In this document: positions 5,920-12,866 of the stretch, in pieces
How positions within the stretch are numbered: position 1 is the stretch's first letter
Layout: every line of letters starts with the position of its first letter
Origin: CALVNN01 sp964393975
GTDB taxonomy: Bacteria; Bacillota; Clostridia; Christensenellales; UBA1242
DNA length: 12,866 bases
Direction: 5' to 3'
NCBI GenBank assembly: GCA_964393975.1
Contig: CAYMVO010000022.1
Coordinates: 1-12,866 of the forward strand
Notes under the pieces: generated by a model
Databases searched by the model: none
Told to the model about the DNA's origin: nothing
Seen by the model: only the letters and a program-made list of their open reading frames with translations
Program-made: the position numbers and the translations under genes

Positions 5920-5948
5920 TTGACTTTTTATACTTATTTGTGTATAAT
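5920..5948 (+). promoter_or_regulatory. Promoter of degV and the phosphosugar mutase gene
   Basis: TTGACT (5920-5925), a 17-bp spacer and a perfect TATAAT (5943-5948) lie about 30 bases before the chosen start codon. The leader would be only some 25 nt. Confidence 0.85.
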
Positions 5949-5978
5949 ATATTTACTAAATTATTACTTGAGGTGAAT

Positions 5979-6827
5979 ATGAATATTCAAATTACTGCTG
6001 ATAGTACTGTTGATTTAACTGATGAGTTAAAACAAAAGTACAATATAAAGACTATTGGTCTCACTATTTCGCTTGGTGAAAAAGATTATATAGACGGCGA
6101 AAACATAACCACCACGGAAATTTTTGATTACATCAAAAAGACTGGTAACCTTCCTAAAACTGGCGCTGTAAATGTTGAAAGATACACAAAATTTTTTGAA
6201 AATATTTCAAATAATGACACCGCCGTTATTCATTTCACTATATCTTCAGATATGAGTTCCTGTTACAATTTTGCCCGTATTGCAAGTAAAAATTTTAAAA
6301 ACGTGTATGTGATAGACTCAAGAAGTTTATCTACTAGTATCGCACTTCTTGCTATAAAAGCAAGAAGAATGGCAAATGAGGGAGCGACTGTAGAGGAGAT
6401 TGTAAACACCGTGCAAGCACTCGCGCAAGACAACATGGTGGAAGGTTCATTTATTTTAGATAAATTAAAAATGCTGTACAAAGGTGGAAGATGTACCGCT
6501 GTACAAATGTTTGGAGCAAACCTTTTAAAATTAAAGGTGTGTATAGGTGTGCATAACGGTCGTATGGGAGTAGACGCTAAATACCGTGGAAAATTTGAAA
6601 AGGTAGTTGAGGAATATATATGTGATATTTTAGAAAAATATCCAAATTATGATGATCATTGCGTATTTATTACCTATACCACCGCTAGCGACGTTGTGCT
6701 TCAAAACGCGAAAGATACAGTTGAAAAATATGGTCACTTTAAAAATATTTACTTCACCACCGCCGGTGCAACTATCGCAAGCCATTGTGGCGAAAATACA
6801 ATCGGCATTCTATATCTTTTAAAATAG
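5979..6827 (+). CDS. DegV family protein, fatty-acid-binding FakB type
   Basis: DegV/FakB proteins bind a fatty acid and present it to the kinase FakA, which makes acyl-phosphate for membrane lipid synthesis. The 282-residue length is typical. Visible family motifs are ITADSTVDL at the N-terminus, then TISSDMSSCYNFA (87-99), VIDSRSLSTS (111-120), the KMLYKGGRC loop (164-172) and the C-terminal TTAGATIASHCGENTIGI (260-277). The start is ATG at 5979: GAGGTGA is five bases upstream and the protein then begins exactly as family members do. A GTG at 5940 would lie inside the promoter. The mutase gene follows seven bases after the stop, so they share a transcript. No fakA is present in the window, and which fatty acid is bound cannot be told. 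Confidence 0.93.
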   Translation: MNIQITADSTVDLTDELKQKYNIKTIGLTISLGEKDYIDGENITTTEIFDYIKKTGNLPKTGAVNVERYTKFFENISNNDTAVIHFTISSDMSSCYNFARIASKNFKNVYVIDSRSLSTSIALLAIKARRMANEGATVEEIVNTVQALAQDNMVEGSFILDKLKMLYKGGRCTAVQMFGANLLKLKVCIGVHNGRMGVDAKYRGKFEKVVEEYICDILEKYPNYDDHCVFITYTTASDVVLQNAKDTVEKYGHFKNIYFTTAGATIASHCGENTIGILYLLK

Positions 6828-6834
6828 GTTAAGT

Positions 6835-8430
6835 ATGGATAAATATAATTATTGGTTAAATAACATTCAAGATAATACGTTAAAAGAGAAACTAAAAAAC
6901 CTACCAAAAGAAAAGTTGGTTAATTTTGACAAATCTCTTTCCTTTGGCACATCTGGTATGCGTGGCACAATGGAACTAGGTTCCTTTAATGTAAACGAAC
7001 TCACAGTATGCAAACTAGCAAAAGCAGTTGCTATATTCATCAATAAAAACCACACCAACAAAAATGTTGTTGTTTGCTTTGACACTAGACTAAATAGCAA
7101 ACAATATTCAAGACTTTTTTCTCGTGTGTTGGAGAAAAATGGTATTAATGTTATACTATTTAAAGACTATGCACCGACACCTCTTTGTGTCTATGCAACT
7201 ACAAACCTTAAAGCTATTATGGGAGTAATGATTACCGCTAGTCATAACGCTAAAGAGTATAACGGCATTAAATTGTATGACGATAAAGGGCTTAGTATCA
7301 ATAAAAAAATACAAGTTGAAATAAGTACTATTTTTGATAATGTTGATGAGGTGAATGCTTACAATGAGATTATAAAGTACAAATTAAAAAATGTAAAATA
7401 TATAAATAAAGAAATGCAAAATAATTTTGCGGATCGGTTAAAATCAAATAGAAGCAAAAATTTAAAAATAGTATACACACCATTACACGGAACAGGTTAT
7501 TATGCAGTCAAAAGATTATTTAAAAACAATAATTTTACTTTTATTACCCCATCGAGTCAAAAGAAACCAGATGGAAGATTCCCAACTTGTCCTTATCCAA
7601 ACCCCGAATTTGATGACGCTTTTACCGAAGCAATAACTCTAGCAAAAAAACGAAAAGCGGATATAATCATTGCCACTGATCCAGACGCCGATAGACTTGG
7701 GGTTGCTGTATTTGATGGAGTTAAATATGTGCGACTTAGTGGTGATGAAGTTGGTTATATTTTGGCTTATACTGCATTGGATAAAAAAGGGAAATTTATA
7801 GTCACTACAGTCGTTACAAGTCCACTTATTGACAATATTTGCAAATTTAAGCAAGCGGTTCTTTTCAAAACTTTGACAGGGTTTGTGAATATTGGCGCAA
7901 AAACTTTTGAATGTATTCATAAATACGGAGCTGATAAATTTGCTTTGGCGTATGAGGAAAGTTGTGGGTACATAGTACGTGATGATACTTATGATAAAGA
8001 TGGCATCTATGCTTGTCTTAAGATATGCGAAATAGCTGAAGATTTAAAAAATAAAAACAAAACACTCATTGATTTATTGGATGAAATATATAGCAAAGTT
8101 GGGTATATTTGCGTATTAAGGGACAATGAAGTCTTTAAAGGTGAAAAAGCGGATATTATATCAACTAGTAAAATCAATACTATCCGCAAGCAAGGTTTAA
8201 AATCTATTGCTGGTTACGGCATTACTAAAATTATAGATTATTTAAATGATGATACTGGTCTTGAAAAACAAAACTTTTTAGAATTTATAGGTGAAGATTT
8301 TAGTTTTATATTGCGACCTAGCGGGACTGAACCAAAATTAAAAATTTACATTTATGTGTTAGGAGAAAAAATAAAAGCAATCCAAAAAGCACAGAATATC
8401 TTAAGTGCTATACGTAAAATTTTAGAATAA
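6835..8430 (+). CDS. Phospho-sugar mutase (phosphoglucomutase/phosphomannomutase, PgcA-like)
   Basis: An alpha-D-phosphohexomutase that interconverts 1- and 6-phosphates of glucose or mannose through a phosphoserine. All four signature sites are visible: FGTSGMRGTM (38-46) at the phosphate end, the catalytic serine S136 in TASHN (134-138), the metal loop DPDADR (282-287), and the sugar-binding EES in YEESCGY (373-379). The C-terminal phosphate-binding RPSGTEPK is at 494-501. At 531 residues it is slightly short for the ~570-residue PgcA class but has every domain. The start at ATG 6835 has only a weak AGG six bases upstream, overlapping the degV stop, so translation may depend on coupling. 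It makes precursors for cell-wall glycolipids or glycogen. Whether glucose or mannose is preferred cannot be read from the sequence. Confidence 0.93.
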   Translation: MDKYNYWLNNIQDNTLKEKLKNLPKEKLVNFDKSLSFGTSGMRGTMELGSFNVNELTVCKLAKAVAIFINKNHTNKNVVVCFDTRLNSKQYSRLFSRVLEKNGINVILFKDYAPTPLCVYATTNLKAIMGVMITASHNAKEYNGIKLYDDKGLSINKKIQVEISTIFDNVDEVNAYNEIIKYKLKNVKYINKEMQNNFADRLKSNRSKNLKIVYTPLHGTGYYAVKRLFKNNNFTFITPSSQKKPDGRFPTCPYPNPEFDDAFTEAITLAKKRKADIIIATDPDADRLGVAVFDGVKYVRLSGDEVGYILAYTALDKKGKFIVTTVVTSPLIDNICKFKQAVLFKTLTGFVNIGAKTFECIHKYGADKFALAYEESCGYIVRDDTYDKDGIYACLKICEIAEDLKNKNKTLIDLLDEIYSKVGYICVLRDNEVFKGEKADIISTSKINTIRKQGLKSIAGYGITKIIDYLNDDTGLEKQNFLEFIGEDFSFILRPSGTEPKLKIYIYVLGEKIKAIQKAQNILSAIRKILE

Positions 8431-8433
8431 GAT

Positions 8434-8464
8434 AATCAAATCTACAAAAAAGAGTTTGATTTTG
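8434..8464 (+). terminator. Weak terminator after the phosphosugar mutase gene
   Basis: A 7-bp stem pairs AATCAAA (8434-8440) with TTTGATT (8455-8461) and is extended by a U-G wobble, with a T-rich tail (8460-8466, interrupted by a G). The stem is AT-rich and the loop is 14 nt, so termination may be partial and some transcripts could continue into the SecB-like operon. Confidence 0.45.
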
Positions 8465-8496
8465 TTGCATTTTAAACCATTTTGTGTTAGTATTTG

Positions 8497-8502
8497 TATA
8501 AT
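8497..8502 (+). promoter_or_regulatory. -10 element before the SecB-like operon
   Basis: A perfect TATAAT lies 22 bases before the start codon. No good -35 is found at 16-18 bp; candidates such as TTTAAA at 8471-8476 are 20 bp away. The position after a terminator and right before a ribosome binding site makes a promoter likely, but it may be weak or need an activator. Confidence 0.4.
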
Positions 8503-8523
8503 TAAAAATTTTTGGAGGATTTT

Positions 8524-8943
8524 ATGCAATTAGAAGCACAAGGATACAATATTATTGTAAATCATATAAACTTAACAAACAACAAATTACCTGCAGGCAA
8601 TTTCAATCTTAAGCCCGTTATCCAACGAAAAGTTGGTAAGTTGGATAATTATGAAAATGGTTACGCTATAGAGCTTATTGTAAAAATTGAAAACACAAAA
8701 GATACAGCTTTCCCTATCAACTTAGACGCTAGTATTACTGGTATTTTCTTGTTTGACAAAGGGACTGAAGAAGAAAGGATAGAGTATATGAATTACGAAG
8801 GCGTGCGTGTTGTATTCCCATATTTGAGGACATTAGTTGCTAATGTTACAGCATCTAGTTTGATGCCTTCAGTAATGTTGCCTTTGATTAGTCCTAGCGA
8901 CTTTAAAGCAGACAATGTTATGCAAATGAAAAATCCTAAATAA
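8524..8943 (+). CDS. SecB-fold protein, possible export chaperone or related protein
   Basis: The 139-residue product shows the overall pattern of the SecB fold: an N-terminal strand (LEAQGYNIIVNHINL), two long strands in the middle (YAIELIVKIENTKD and ASITGIFLFDK) and then EGVRVVFPYLRTLVANVTA with LMPSVMLPLISPSDF. The equivalent block in SecB is the conserved FPYaR helix followed by PxLxLxPI. SecB keeps secretory proteins unfolded; in Gram-positives members may instead act as general holdases or toxin-linked chaperones. The start is ATG at 8524 with GGAGG five bases upstream; an in-frame TTG at 8512 would overlap that site. No toxin-antitoxin pair is next to it. Its stop overlaps the cca start by one base (TAATG). 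The assignment rests on motif resemblance only. Confidence 0.6.
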   Translation: MQLEAQGYNIIVNHINLTNNKLPAGNFNLKPVIQRKVGKLDNYENGYAIELIVKIENTKDTAFPINLDASITGIFLFDKGTEEERIEYMNYEGVRVVFPYLRTLVANVTASSLMPSVMLPLISPSDFKADNVMQMKNPK

Positions 8944-10163
8944 TGAGCATCACTATTCCTAATGAGTTGCTAGATTTAGCGAAAATATTACCTACACCAC
9001 TTTATTTAGTCGGTGGGTATGTTAGAAATTCATTACTAACATTAAACAATACCGATATCGATATAGCAAGCGAATTAACACCTAAAGACCTTAGGTGTAT
9101 TTTGCTTAATACTGAGTACGTAGTCACCGCAAAATCGGAACGAATGGGTACGGTGCTTATTTCACGTGGTGGGTTGTCTTTTGAACATACCACATTTAGA
9201 TGTGAAAGTTATATCAGCGGAAAACATCAACCAACTAAAATAGATTTAGGCGTCACCATTCGTGAGGATGCTAGTAGACGTGATTTTACAATAAACGCAC
9301 TTTATTATGATATTTTAAAAAAGACTATTGTAGACTTTTATAATGGAAAACGCGACTTAATAGAAAAAGTTATTAGGTGCGTGGAAACACCTAATTATGT
9401 ATTTGGTGCCGATGGATTACGCATTTTAAGAATGATACGGCTAAGTAATGAACTTGGATTTACTATTGACAATGAAACTTTAAATGGCGCGAAAAATAAT
9501 CTGCATTTTTTAAATGATATAAGCGGTGAGAGAAAATTTATAGAACTTATAAAAATATTAAACAGCAACCATAAATACTCAATTAGTCCACTAAGGGCCC
9601 CGAAAACCGCTATTGAAATAATTAATAAATTAGATGCGTGGCAATATATTTTAGACTTAGGAGAAATAAATATTCCTAAAAAATACGCCAACAACAATAT
9701 TTACAAGTTTTTTATAAATATTTACTCTGACTATTTACAAAAATACAATATTACGCAATTCGCTTATCGGGTGTTTGGCAAAACCGCTTTAAATCGTTCT
9801 AATAAAGAAATTACAATGCTAAAAGATCTTTTATATTTGGAGTACTACTTTAAGTTTGATTATATTAATTTATACTCACTTTATAACCGTTTTAATATTA
9901 TAATTAATGAATTAAAAAAATTTGATAGACTTAAATATAAAAAATTGATTGCTTTATATAAAAGAGCAAAACAAAACAATATACCTATGAGCGTAAAAGA
10001 ATTAAACATAACCCCTTTAGAATTGGTCACTTTAGGAGTAAAGAAAAAATATTTGAATGTAATATTAAAAAAAGTATTACAAACAGTTTTAACTGAAAAT
10101 ATATCTAATGAAAAACAAGAATTAACAAATTTATGTATAAAATTTTATGAGGAATTAAAATGA
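8943..10163 (+). CDS. cca: CCA tRNA nucleotidyltransferase (CCA-adding enzyme, class II)
   Basis: The enzyme adds or repairs the CCA 3' end of tRNAs from CTP and ATP without a nucleic acid template. The head domain has LVGGYVRN (22-29), the catalytic DID (38-40), RRDFTINALYYD (112-123) and the base-selecting ADGLRILRMIR (156-166) with D157 and R160. ISGERKFIEL follows at 193-202. The 406-residue length fits class II enzymes without an HD phosphohydrolase domain; no HD signature is seen, and the body and tail are Lys/Asn-rich and less conserved. A poly(A) polymerase cannot be wholly excluded by motif alone, but Firmicutes usually encode the CCA enzyme. ATG at 8943 overlaps the SecB-like stop and has no ribosome binding site of its own, so it depends on reinitiation. 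Its TGA overlaps the rmuC start as ATGA. Confidence 0.92.
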   Translation: MSITIPNELLDLAKILPTPLYLVGGYVRNSLLTLNNTDIDIASELTPKDLRCILLNTEYVVTAKSERMGTVLISRGGLSFEHTTFRCESYISGKHQPTKIDLGVTIREDASRRDFTINALYYDILKKTIVDFYNGKRDLIEKVIRCVETPNYVFGADGLRILRMIRLSNELGFTIDNETLNGAKNNLHFLNDISGERKFIELIKILNSNHKYSISPLRAPKTAIEIINKLDAWQYILDLGEINIPKKYANNNIYKFFINIYSDYLQKYNITQFAYRVFGKTALNRSNKEITMLKDLLYLEYYFKFDYINLYSLYNRFNIIINELKKFDRLKYKKLIALYKRAKQNNIPMSVKELNITPLELVTLGVKKKYLNVILKKVLQTVLTENISNEKQELTNLCIKFYEELK

Positions 10164-11428
10164 TTATTTATATTTTAATAGGTGTTAATATTATTTTAAC
10201 ACTAATCGCTTTGCTAGCGATAAAAAATAAAGACACAAAGCCTGTTCAATGTTTTGATGAAGAAACTTTTAATGCTTTAGTTCGTCAAATAGGTACAATT
10301 CTAGAACAAACAGAAAAGATAATCGTCACCAACATTGCAAACAGTAACGAATCTATAAGAAATGAACTTAAAAATAATATCAATTTTCAAGTAGAGCAAT
10401 TAAAAGCATTTTCTAGGCAACTAGAAATAATGACAAATAGCAATAATTTTAGGCTAGATAACGTTACTGCAGTTGTAGATAAAAACCTATCTAAACTGAC
10501 TGCTGATAACGAGCGAAAATTAGAAGAAATGCGTGTAACTGTAGATGAAAAATTAAATGCGACTCTTCAAACAAGGCTTAATCAAAGTTTTGAATTGATA
10601 TCTAAAAATTTAGATGCTGTGCAATCAGGTTTAGGTGAAATGCGCTCACTCGCAACAGGAGTTGGCGACCTTAAAAAGGTACTCACAAATGTTAAAATGC
10701 GTGGCACAATGGCGGAAGTTCAACTAAGCACATTATTAAAACAAGTGCTCGCTACAAGTCAATTTGATGAACAAGTCGTCATCAAACCTGGAGCCAACTA
10801 CAAAGATAATAGAGTAGACTTTGTAATAAAACTACCAGGAAAAGATAATTCCGAAGTGTATTTACCTATCGATGCAAAATTTCCGCTTGAAGACTATCAA
10901 AGACTTGTTGAAGTTTACGACACTAACAATGAAGAGTTAAAGGCAAAAGCGCGAAAAGAATTTGAATCCACGATCAAAAAAGAAGCACAATCGATTGCTA
11001 CAAAATACATATATCCACCACTTACTACAGATTTCGCTATTATGTATCTAGCACTTGAAGGATTGTACGCGGAGATTATTCGTACGCCCGGGCTCATGGA
11101 AACGCTACAAGAAAAATATGGTATATTAGTATGTGGTCCTAGCACGCTTTGCGGTTTGCTCAACAGTTTGCAATTAGGGTTTAAGACAGTCGCTATTGAA
11201 AAAAGGAGCAGTGAGATTTGGGCACTACTTAGGTCTTTCAAGAAGGAATTTGGCACGTTTGTAGAGTTGCTTGGGAAGACTCAGAAACAAATAAACACCG
11301 CAGGTAATACTATAGAAGAAGCGACTAAACGCTCGCAAATTGTTCTTAAAAAATTAGGGACTGTAGATATTGATGATGGAGTAAAACAAACTTTTATAGA
11401 TTATGACACAACTAATGAGGATGAGTAA
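10160..11428 (+). CDS. rmuC: DNA recombination protein RmuC
   Basis: RmuC proteins are membrane-anchored, nuclease-like proteins that limit inversions and other rearrangements. The 422-residue product has an N-terminal transmembrane helix (2-21), a long coiled coil (about 40-165) and a nuclease-like domain beginning near 170. It carries RGTMAEVQLSTLL (181-193), RVDFVIKLPG (218-227) and LPIDAKFPLEDY (235-246). D220, D238 and K240 have the spacing of a PD-(D/E)xK-type core. The start is ATG at 10160 with GAGG seven bases upstream, overlapping cca by four bases. Its TAA overlaps the alkD-like start by one base, which ties it to another DNA maintenance gene. The biochemical activity of the family remains poorly defined. 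Confidence 0.92.
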   Translation: MIIYILIGVNIILTLIALLAIKNKDTKPVQCFDEETFNALVRQIGTILEQTEKIIVTNIANSNESIRNELKNNINFQVEQLKAFSRQLEIMTNSNNFRLDNVTAVVDKNLSKLTADNERKLEEMRVTVDEKLNATLQTRLNQSFELISKNLDAVQSGLGEMRSLATGVGDLKKVLTNVKMRGTMAEVQLSTLLKQVLATSQFDEQVVIKPGANYKDNRVDFVIKLPGKDNSEVYLPIDAKFPLEDYQRLVEVYDTNNEELKAKARKEFESTIKKEAQSIATKYIYPPLTTDFAIMYLALEGLYAEIIRTPGLMETLQEKYGILVCGPSTLCGLLNSLQLGFKTVAIEKRSSEIWALLRSFKKEFGTFVELLGKTQKQINTAGNTIEEATKRSQIVLKKLGTVDIDDGVKQTFIDYDTTNEDE

Positions 11429-12138
11429 TGTACGATTTAAATGATTTTTATAACAAATATTCAAACAAGCATAAAGCAGAGTTTGATAAAACAATCACAT
11501 TAACAAATAGATATGTATTTGGTATAAAAACTAGTATCTTAGACAAAAAAGCACGCGATTTAGCAAAAAACAATGTAAGTATTTATGATATAGCAATGGA
11601 CTCACACGAATCTATTTTGCTAATCGGTTTTTTAATTGCTTATGAAGATGCAAATATTATTGAGCGACTAAAACATTTAGAATACCTTTTGCCTTTTATG
11701 GATAATTGGGCGTACACTGATAGTATAGTTCCACGATTAAAAATATTAAAAAATGAAAAACAATTTTTTATTAACTTATTAAAATCTAAAAATCCATTTT
11801 ATAGGAGAGTCGGCATAATATTTTTACAAAAATTTTATCTTGGACAAGATTTAAAAACAACATTATCTTTAATCTCAAAAATCAAAGATGATAATTATTA
11901 TGTAAAAATGGCTATTGCTTGGACACTAGCTGAAGGGATGGTGTACAATTTTGATTATACATTATCAATAATGGAAGCAATAAATGATAAATTTATAAAA
12001 ATGAAAACTTACCAAAAAGCAATTGAATCTTATCGGATATCAAACAGTCAGAAGACAATTTTACGTAATATGAAAGCGCAAACACTCCGACAACTATCAT
12101 ACAAACAACAAGTATCTAGCGAATCCAACCAGATATAA
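11428..12138 (+). CDS. DNA alkylation repair enzyme, AlkD-like HEAT-repeat glycosylase
   Basis: AlkD-type glycosylases remove bulky or positively charged N-alkylated purines, gripping the DNA with HEAT-like helical repeats. The 236-residue length and the all-helical pattern fit. Conserved positions are recognisable: W94 and D98 in NWAYTDS (the pair matching the Trp and catalytic Asp four residues apart in Bacillus AlkD), R126/R127 in NPFYRRVGI, and W165 in YYVKMAIAWTLAE. The start is ATG at 11428 with GAGG seven bases upstream, overlapping the rmuC stop (TAATG). It is the last gene of the coupled run. The C-terminal ~35 residues are basic and Gln/Ser-rich. Substrate range within alkylated bases cannot be read from the sequence. 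No adaptive-response regulator site was seen. Confidence 0.88.
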   Translation: MYDLNDFYNKYSNKHKAEFDKTITLTNRYVFGIKTSILDKKARDLAKNNVSIYDIAMDSHESILLIGFLIAYEDANIIERLKHLEYLLPFMDNWAYTDSIVPRLKILKNEKQFFINLLKSKNPFYRRVGIIFLQKFYLGQDLKTTLSLISKIKDDNYYVKMAIAWTLAEGMVYNFDYTLSIMEAINDKFIKMKTYQKAIESYRISNSQKTILRNMKAQTLRQLSYKQQVSSESNQI

Positions 12139-12185
12139 TATGCTAGATATAATGATTTAATTAATACCTAAACCATTAAGTAGAT

Positions 12186-12215
12186 AAAAAATTAGTCAAC
12201 AATAAAAATTGACTA
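12186..12215 (-). terminator. Hairpin and T tract on the - strand
   Basis: A 7-bp stem pairs TAGTCAA (12193-12199) with TTGACTA (12209-12215). Read on the - strand it runs into six T (complement of 12186-12191). It would stop transcription coming from the right, yet no - strand gene is evident between here and the window end, which hints at a lost gene or a non-coding transcript. Confidence 0.55.
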
Positions 12216-12242
12216 TTCCGAGTGCAAAAGCAAAAACCAATC

Positions 12243-12287
12243 ATTTAAAAACCGTATGTCTATAGTCTAAAGACTGAGTTTTTAAAT
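12243..12287. repeat. Nested inverted repeat downstream of the alkD-like gene
   Basis: A perfect 10-bp inverted repeat, ATTTAAAAAC (12243-12252) with GTTTTTAAAT (12278-12287), encloses a smaller hairpin AGTC-TAAA-GACT (12264-12275). It lies about 100 bases after the alkD-like stop. It may be an RNA structure protecting the 3' end of the operon transcript or a decayed element. Confidence 0.5.
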
Positions 12288-12330
12288 CAAGCCCCAATTT
12301 TGTTCCATAACATAAAAAGACACCTTACAC

Positions 12331-12373
12331 AAGCACCTTCTATATAGCAAAATCCATATAGAAGGTGCTTTTT
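12331..12373 (+). terminator. Strong hairpin, probable terminator of the SecB-like to alkD operon
   Basis: A perfect 15-bp stem pairs AAGCACCTTCTATAT (12331-12345) with ATATAGAAGGTGCTT (12356-12370) around a 10-nt loop. A T run (12369-12373) follows on the + strand. It is the first strong + strand terminator after the alkD-like gene, about 190 bases beyond its stop, so the transcript would carry a long 3' tail that includes the nested repeat at 12243-12287. Confidence 0.7.
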
Positions 12374-12866
12374 ATGACAAGTAAAGGATAAAATTTAATC
12401 AATACACACCTAAGCTTAAAGATAATATACCATTCAATATTTAAACAAAAACAAGTCTTTTGATTATCTTTTTGAAGCCTATAATATTTTTTATAAAATA
12501 TATAATATAAAACAAAAAACTTTAAAGGCATCTTAAACCATAATTCTTGTGGACTTTCGCCTTACAATTATATACAAAATAACATTCATTCACACTGAGA
12601 ATGAGTCTGAGTATATAGAAACTACCTATATACTTTTTCACACTAACCAAACAGTGGACGGAGTGATACCGCCAAATTATACCGAACAGTCAAAAAACAT
12701 TATTACTCTCACTTTTATCAATATCGCGAGGATATACGGCTACTTTCAATGCAATCCACCTTATATGCCGTTTACATGGCTTTAAGCTTGACAATCTTAT
12801 CAGCATTCCCTTGCGTGCTCTCGACGCTACACCCCTAACCGTTTAAGAATTATTCTCTACGGAAGC
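12374..12866. other. Terminal non-coding stretch of unclear nature
   Basis: No gene is convincing here. The segment from about 12540 has visibly more G and C (for example GCGTGCTCTCGACGC near 12812) than the AT-rich DNA before it. On the - strand a 38-codon frame runs from ATG at 12806 to TGA at 12690-12692; it contains KPCKRHIRWIALKVAVYPRD and has no well-placed ribosome binding site. An opposite + strand frame over the same DNA is also open. Such overlapping open frames are common in structured or repeated non-coding DNA. It could be the edge of another element. Confidence 0.4.
12610..12638 (+). terminator. Terminator-like hairpin near the right end
   Basis: A perfect 9-bp stem pairs AGTATATAG (12610-12618) with CTATATACT (12626-12634) around a 7-nt loop and is followed by T (12634-12638). 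All but two pairs are A-U, so it is weak. No + strand gene precedes it closely, so its role is uncertain. Confidence 0.4.

Noticed and set aside
5940..5978. Extended N-terminus of DegV from a GTG at 5940
   Set aside because: The codon lies next to the -10 box and would be upstream of the expected transcript start; ATG 5979 has GAGGTGA and gives the usual family N-terminus.
8512..8523. TTG start of the SecB-like protein at 8512
   Set aside because: It overlaps the GGAGG that serves ATG 8524.
12340..12531. 63-codon - strand frame
   Set aside because: Its amino acids reflect AT-rich low-complexity DNA, it has no ribosome binding site and it runs through the strong hairpin at 12331-12373.
12549..12785. 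78-codon + strand frame near the right end
   Set aside because: It needs a GTG start, has no ribosome binding site, overlaps an open frame on the other strand and shows no recognised domain.
12780..12866. Possible tRNA, rRNA or group II intron fragment
   Set aside because: No cloverleaf, no T-loop GTTCRANNC, no intron domain V or boundary motif could be recognised.

Overview
The window looks like a low-GC, AT-rich Bacillota (Firmicutes) genome, probably Clostridia-like and perhaps an uncultivated gut lineage. The grounds are strong sigma-A-type promoters (TTGACA/TATAAT), AGGAGG-type ribosome binding sites, a Firmicutes-style leader before rplS, hairpin-plus-U-tract terminators, and a DegV / phosphosugar mutase / CCA-adding enzyme / RmuC / AlkD gene set. 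The standard code is in use: TGA ends several genes and Trp is TGG.

Left part (1-2830): a terminator of an unseen upstream + strand gene is followed by what looks like a self-contained accessory islet. Two nearly identical 61-bp palindromic repeats in direct orientation (85-145 and 2767-2827, one mismatch) bracket it. Inside are a compact + strand transcription unit that seems to encode a ~75-nt structured RNA (207-283), and a converging - strand two-gene operon with its own promoter and terminator. The first gene encodes a membrane-anchored coiled-coil protein with a C-terminal SHOCT segment. The second is translationally coupled to it (TGATG) and encodes a coiled-coil protein with a C-terminal T5orf172 / GIY-YIG-like nuclease domain. 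The islet sits directly upstream of rplS, a core gene. It is the best candidate here for an undescribed system, though its function is unknown.

Middle part (2830-5710): rplS (ribosomal protein L19) has its own extended -10 promoter, a structured ~110-nt leader with two mutually exclusive pairings, and a strong terminator. Facing it on the - strand is a BspA-type leucine-rich-repeat protein without a signal peptide, with its own promoter and terminator. Next comes a small - strand gene for a Cys-rich 86-residue protein of unknown function.

Right part (5920-12138): a run of + strand housekeeping genes. degV (fatty-acid-binding FakB type) and a phospho-sugar mutase form one unit closed by a weak terminator. 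Four tightly coupled genes follow, with overlaps of 1, 4 and 1 nt: a SecB-fold protein, the CCA-adding enzyme, RmuC, and an AlkD-like DNA alkylation repair enzyme. The first could serve protein folding or export, the second tRNA maturation, and the last two DNA maintenance.

The final ~730 bases hold no convincing gene. They contain several hairpins: a - strand terminator, a nested inverted repeat, a strong + strand hairpin and a short terminator-like hairpin. The last ~300 bases look compositionally different from the rest and could be the edge of another element.
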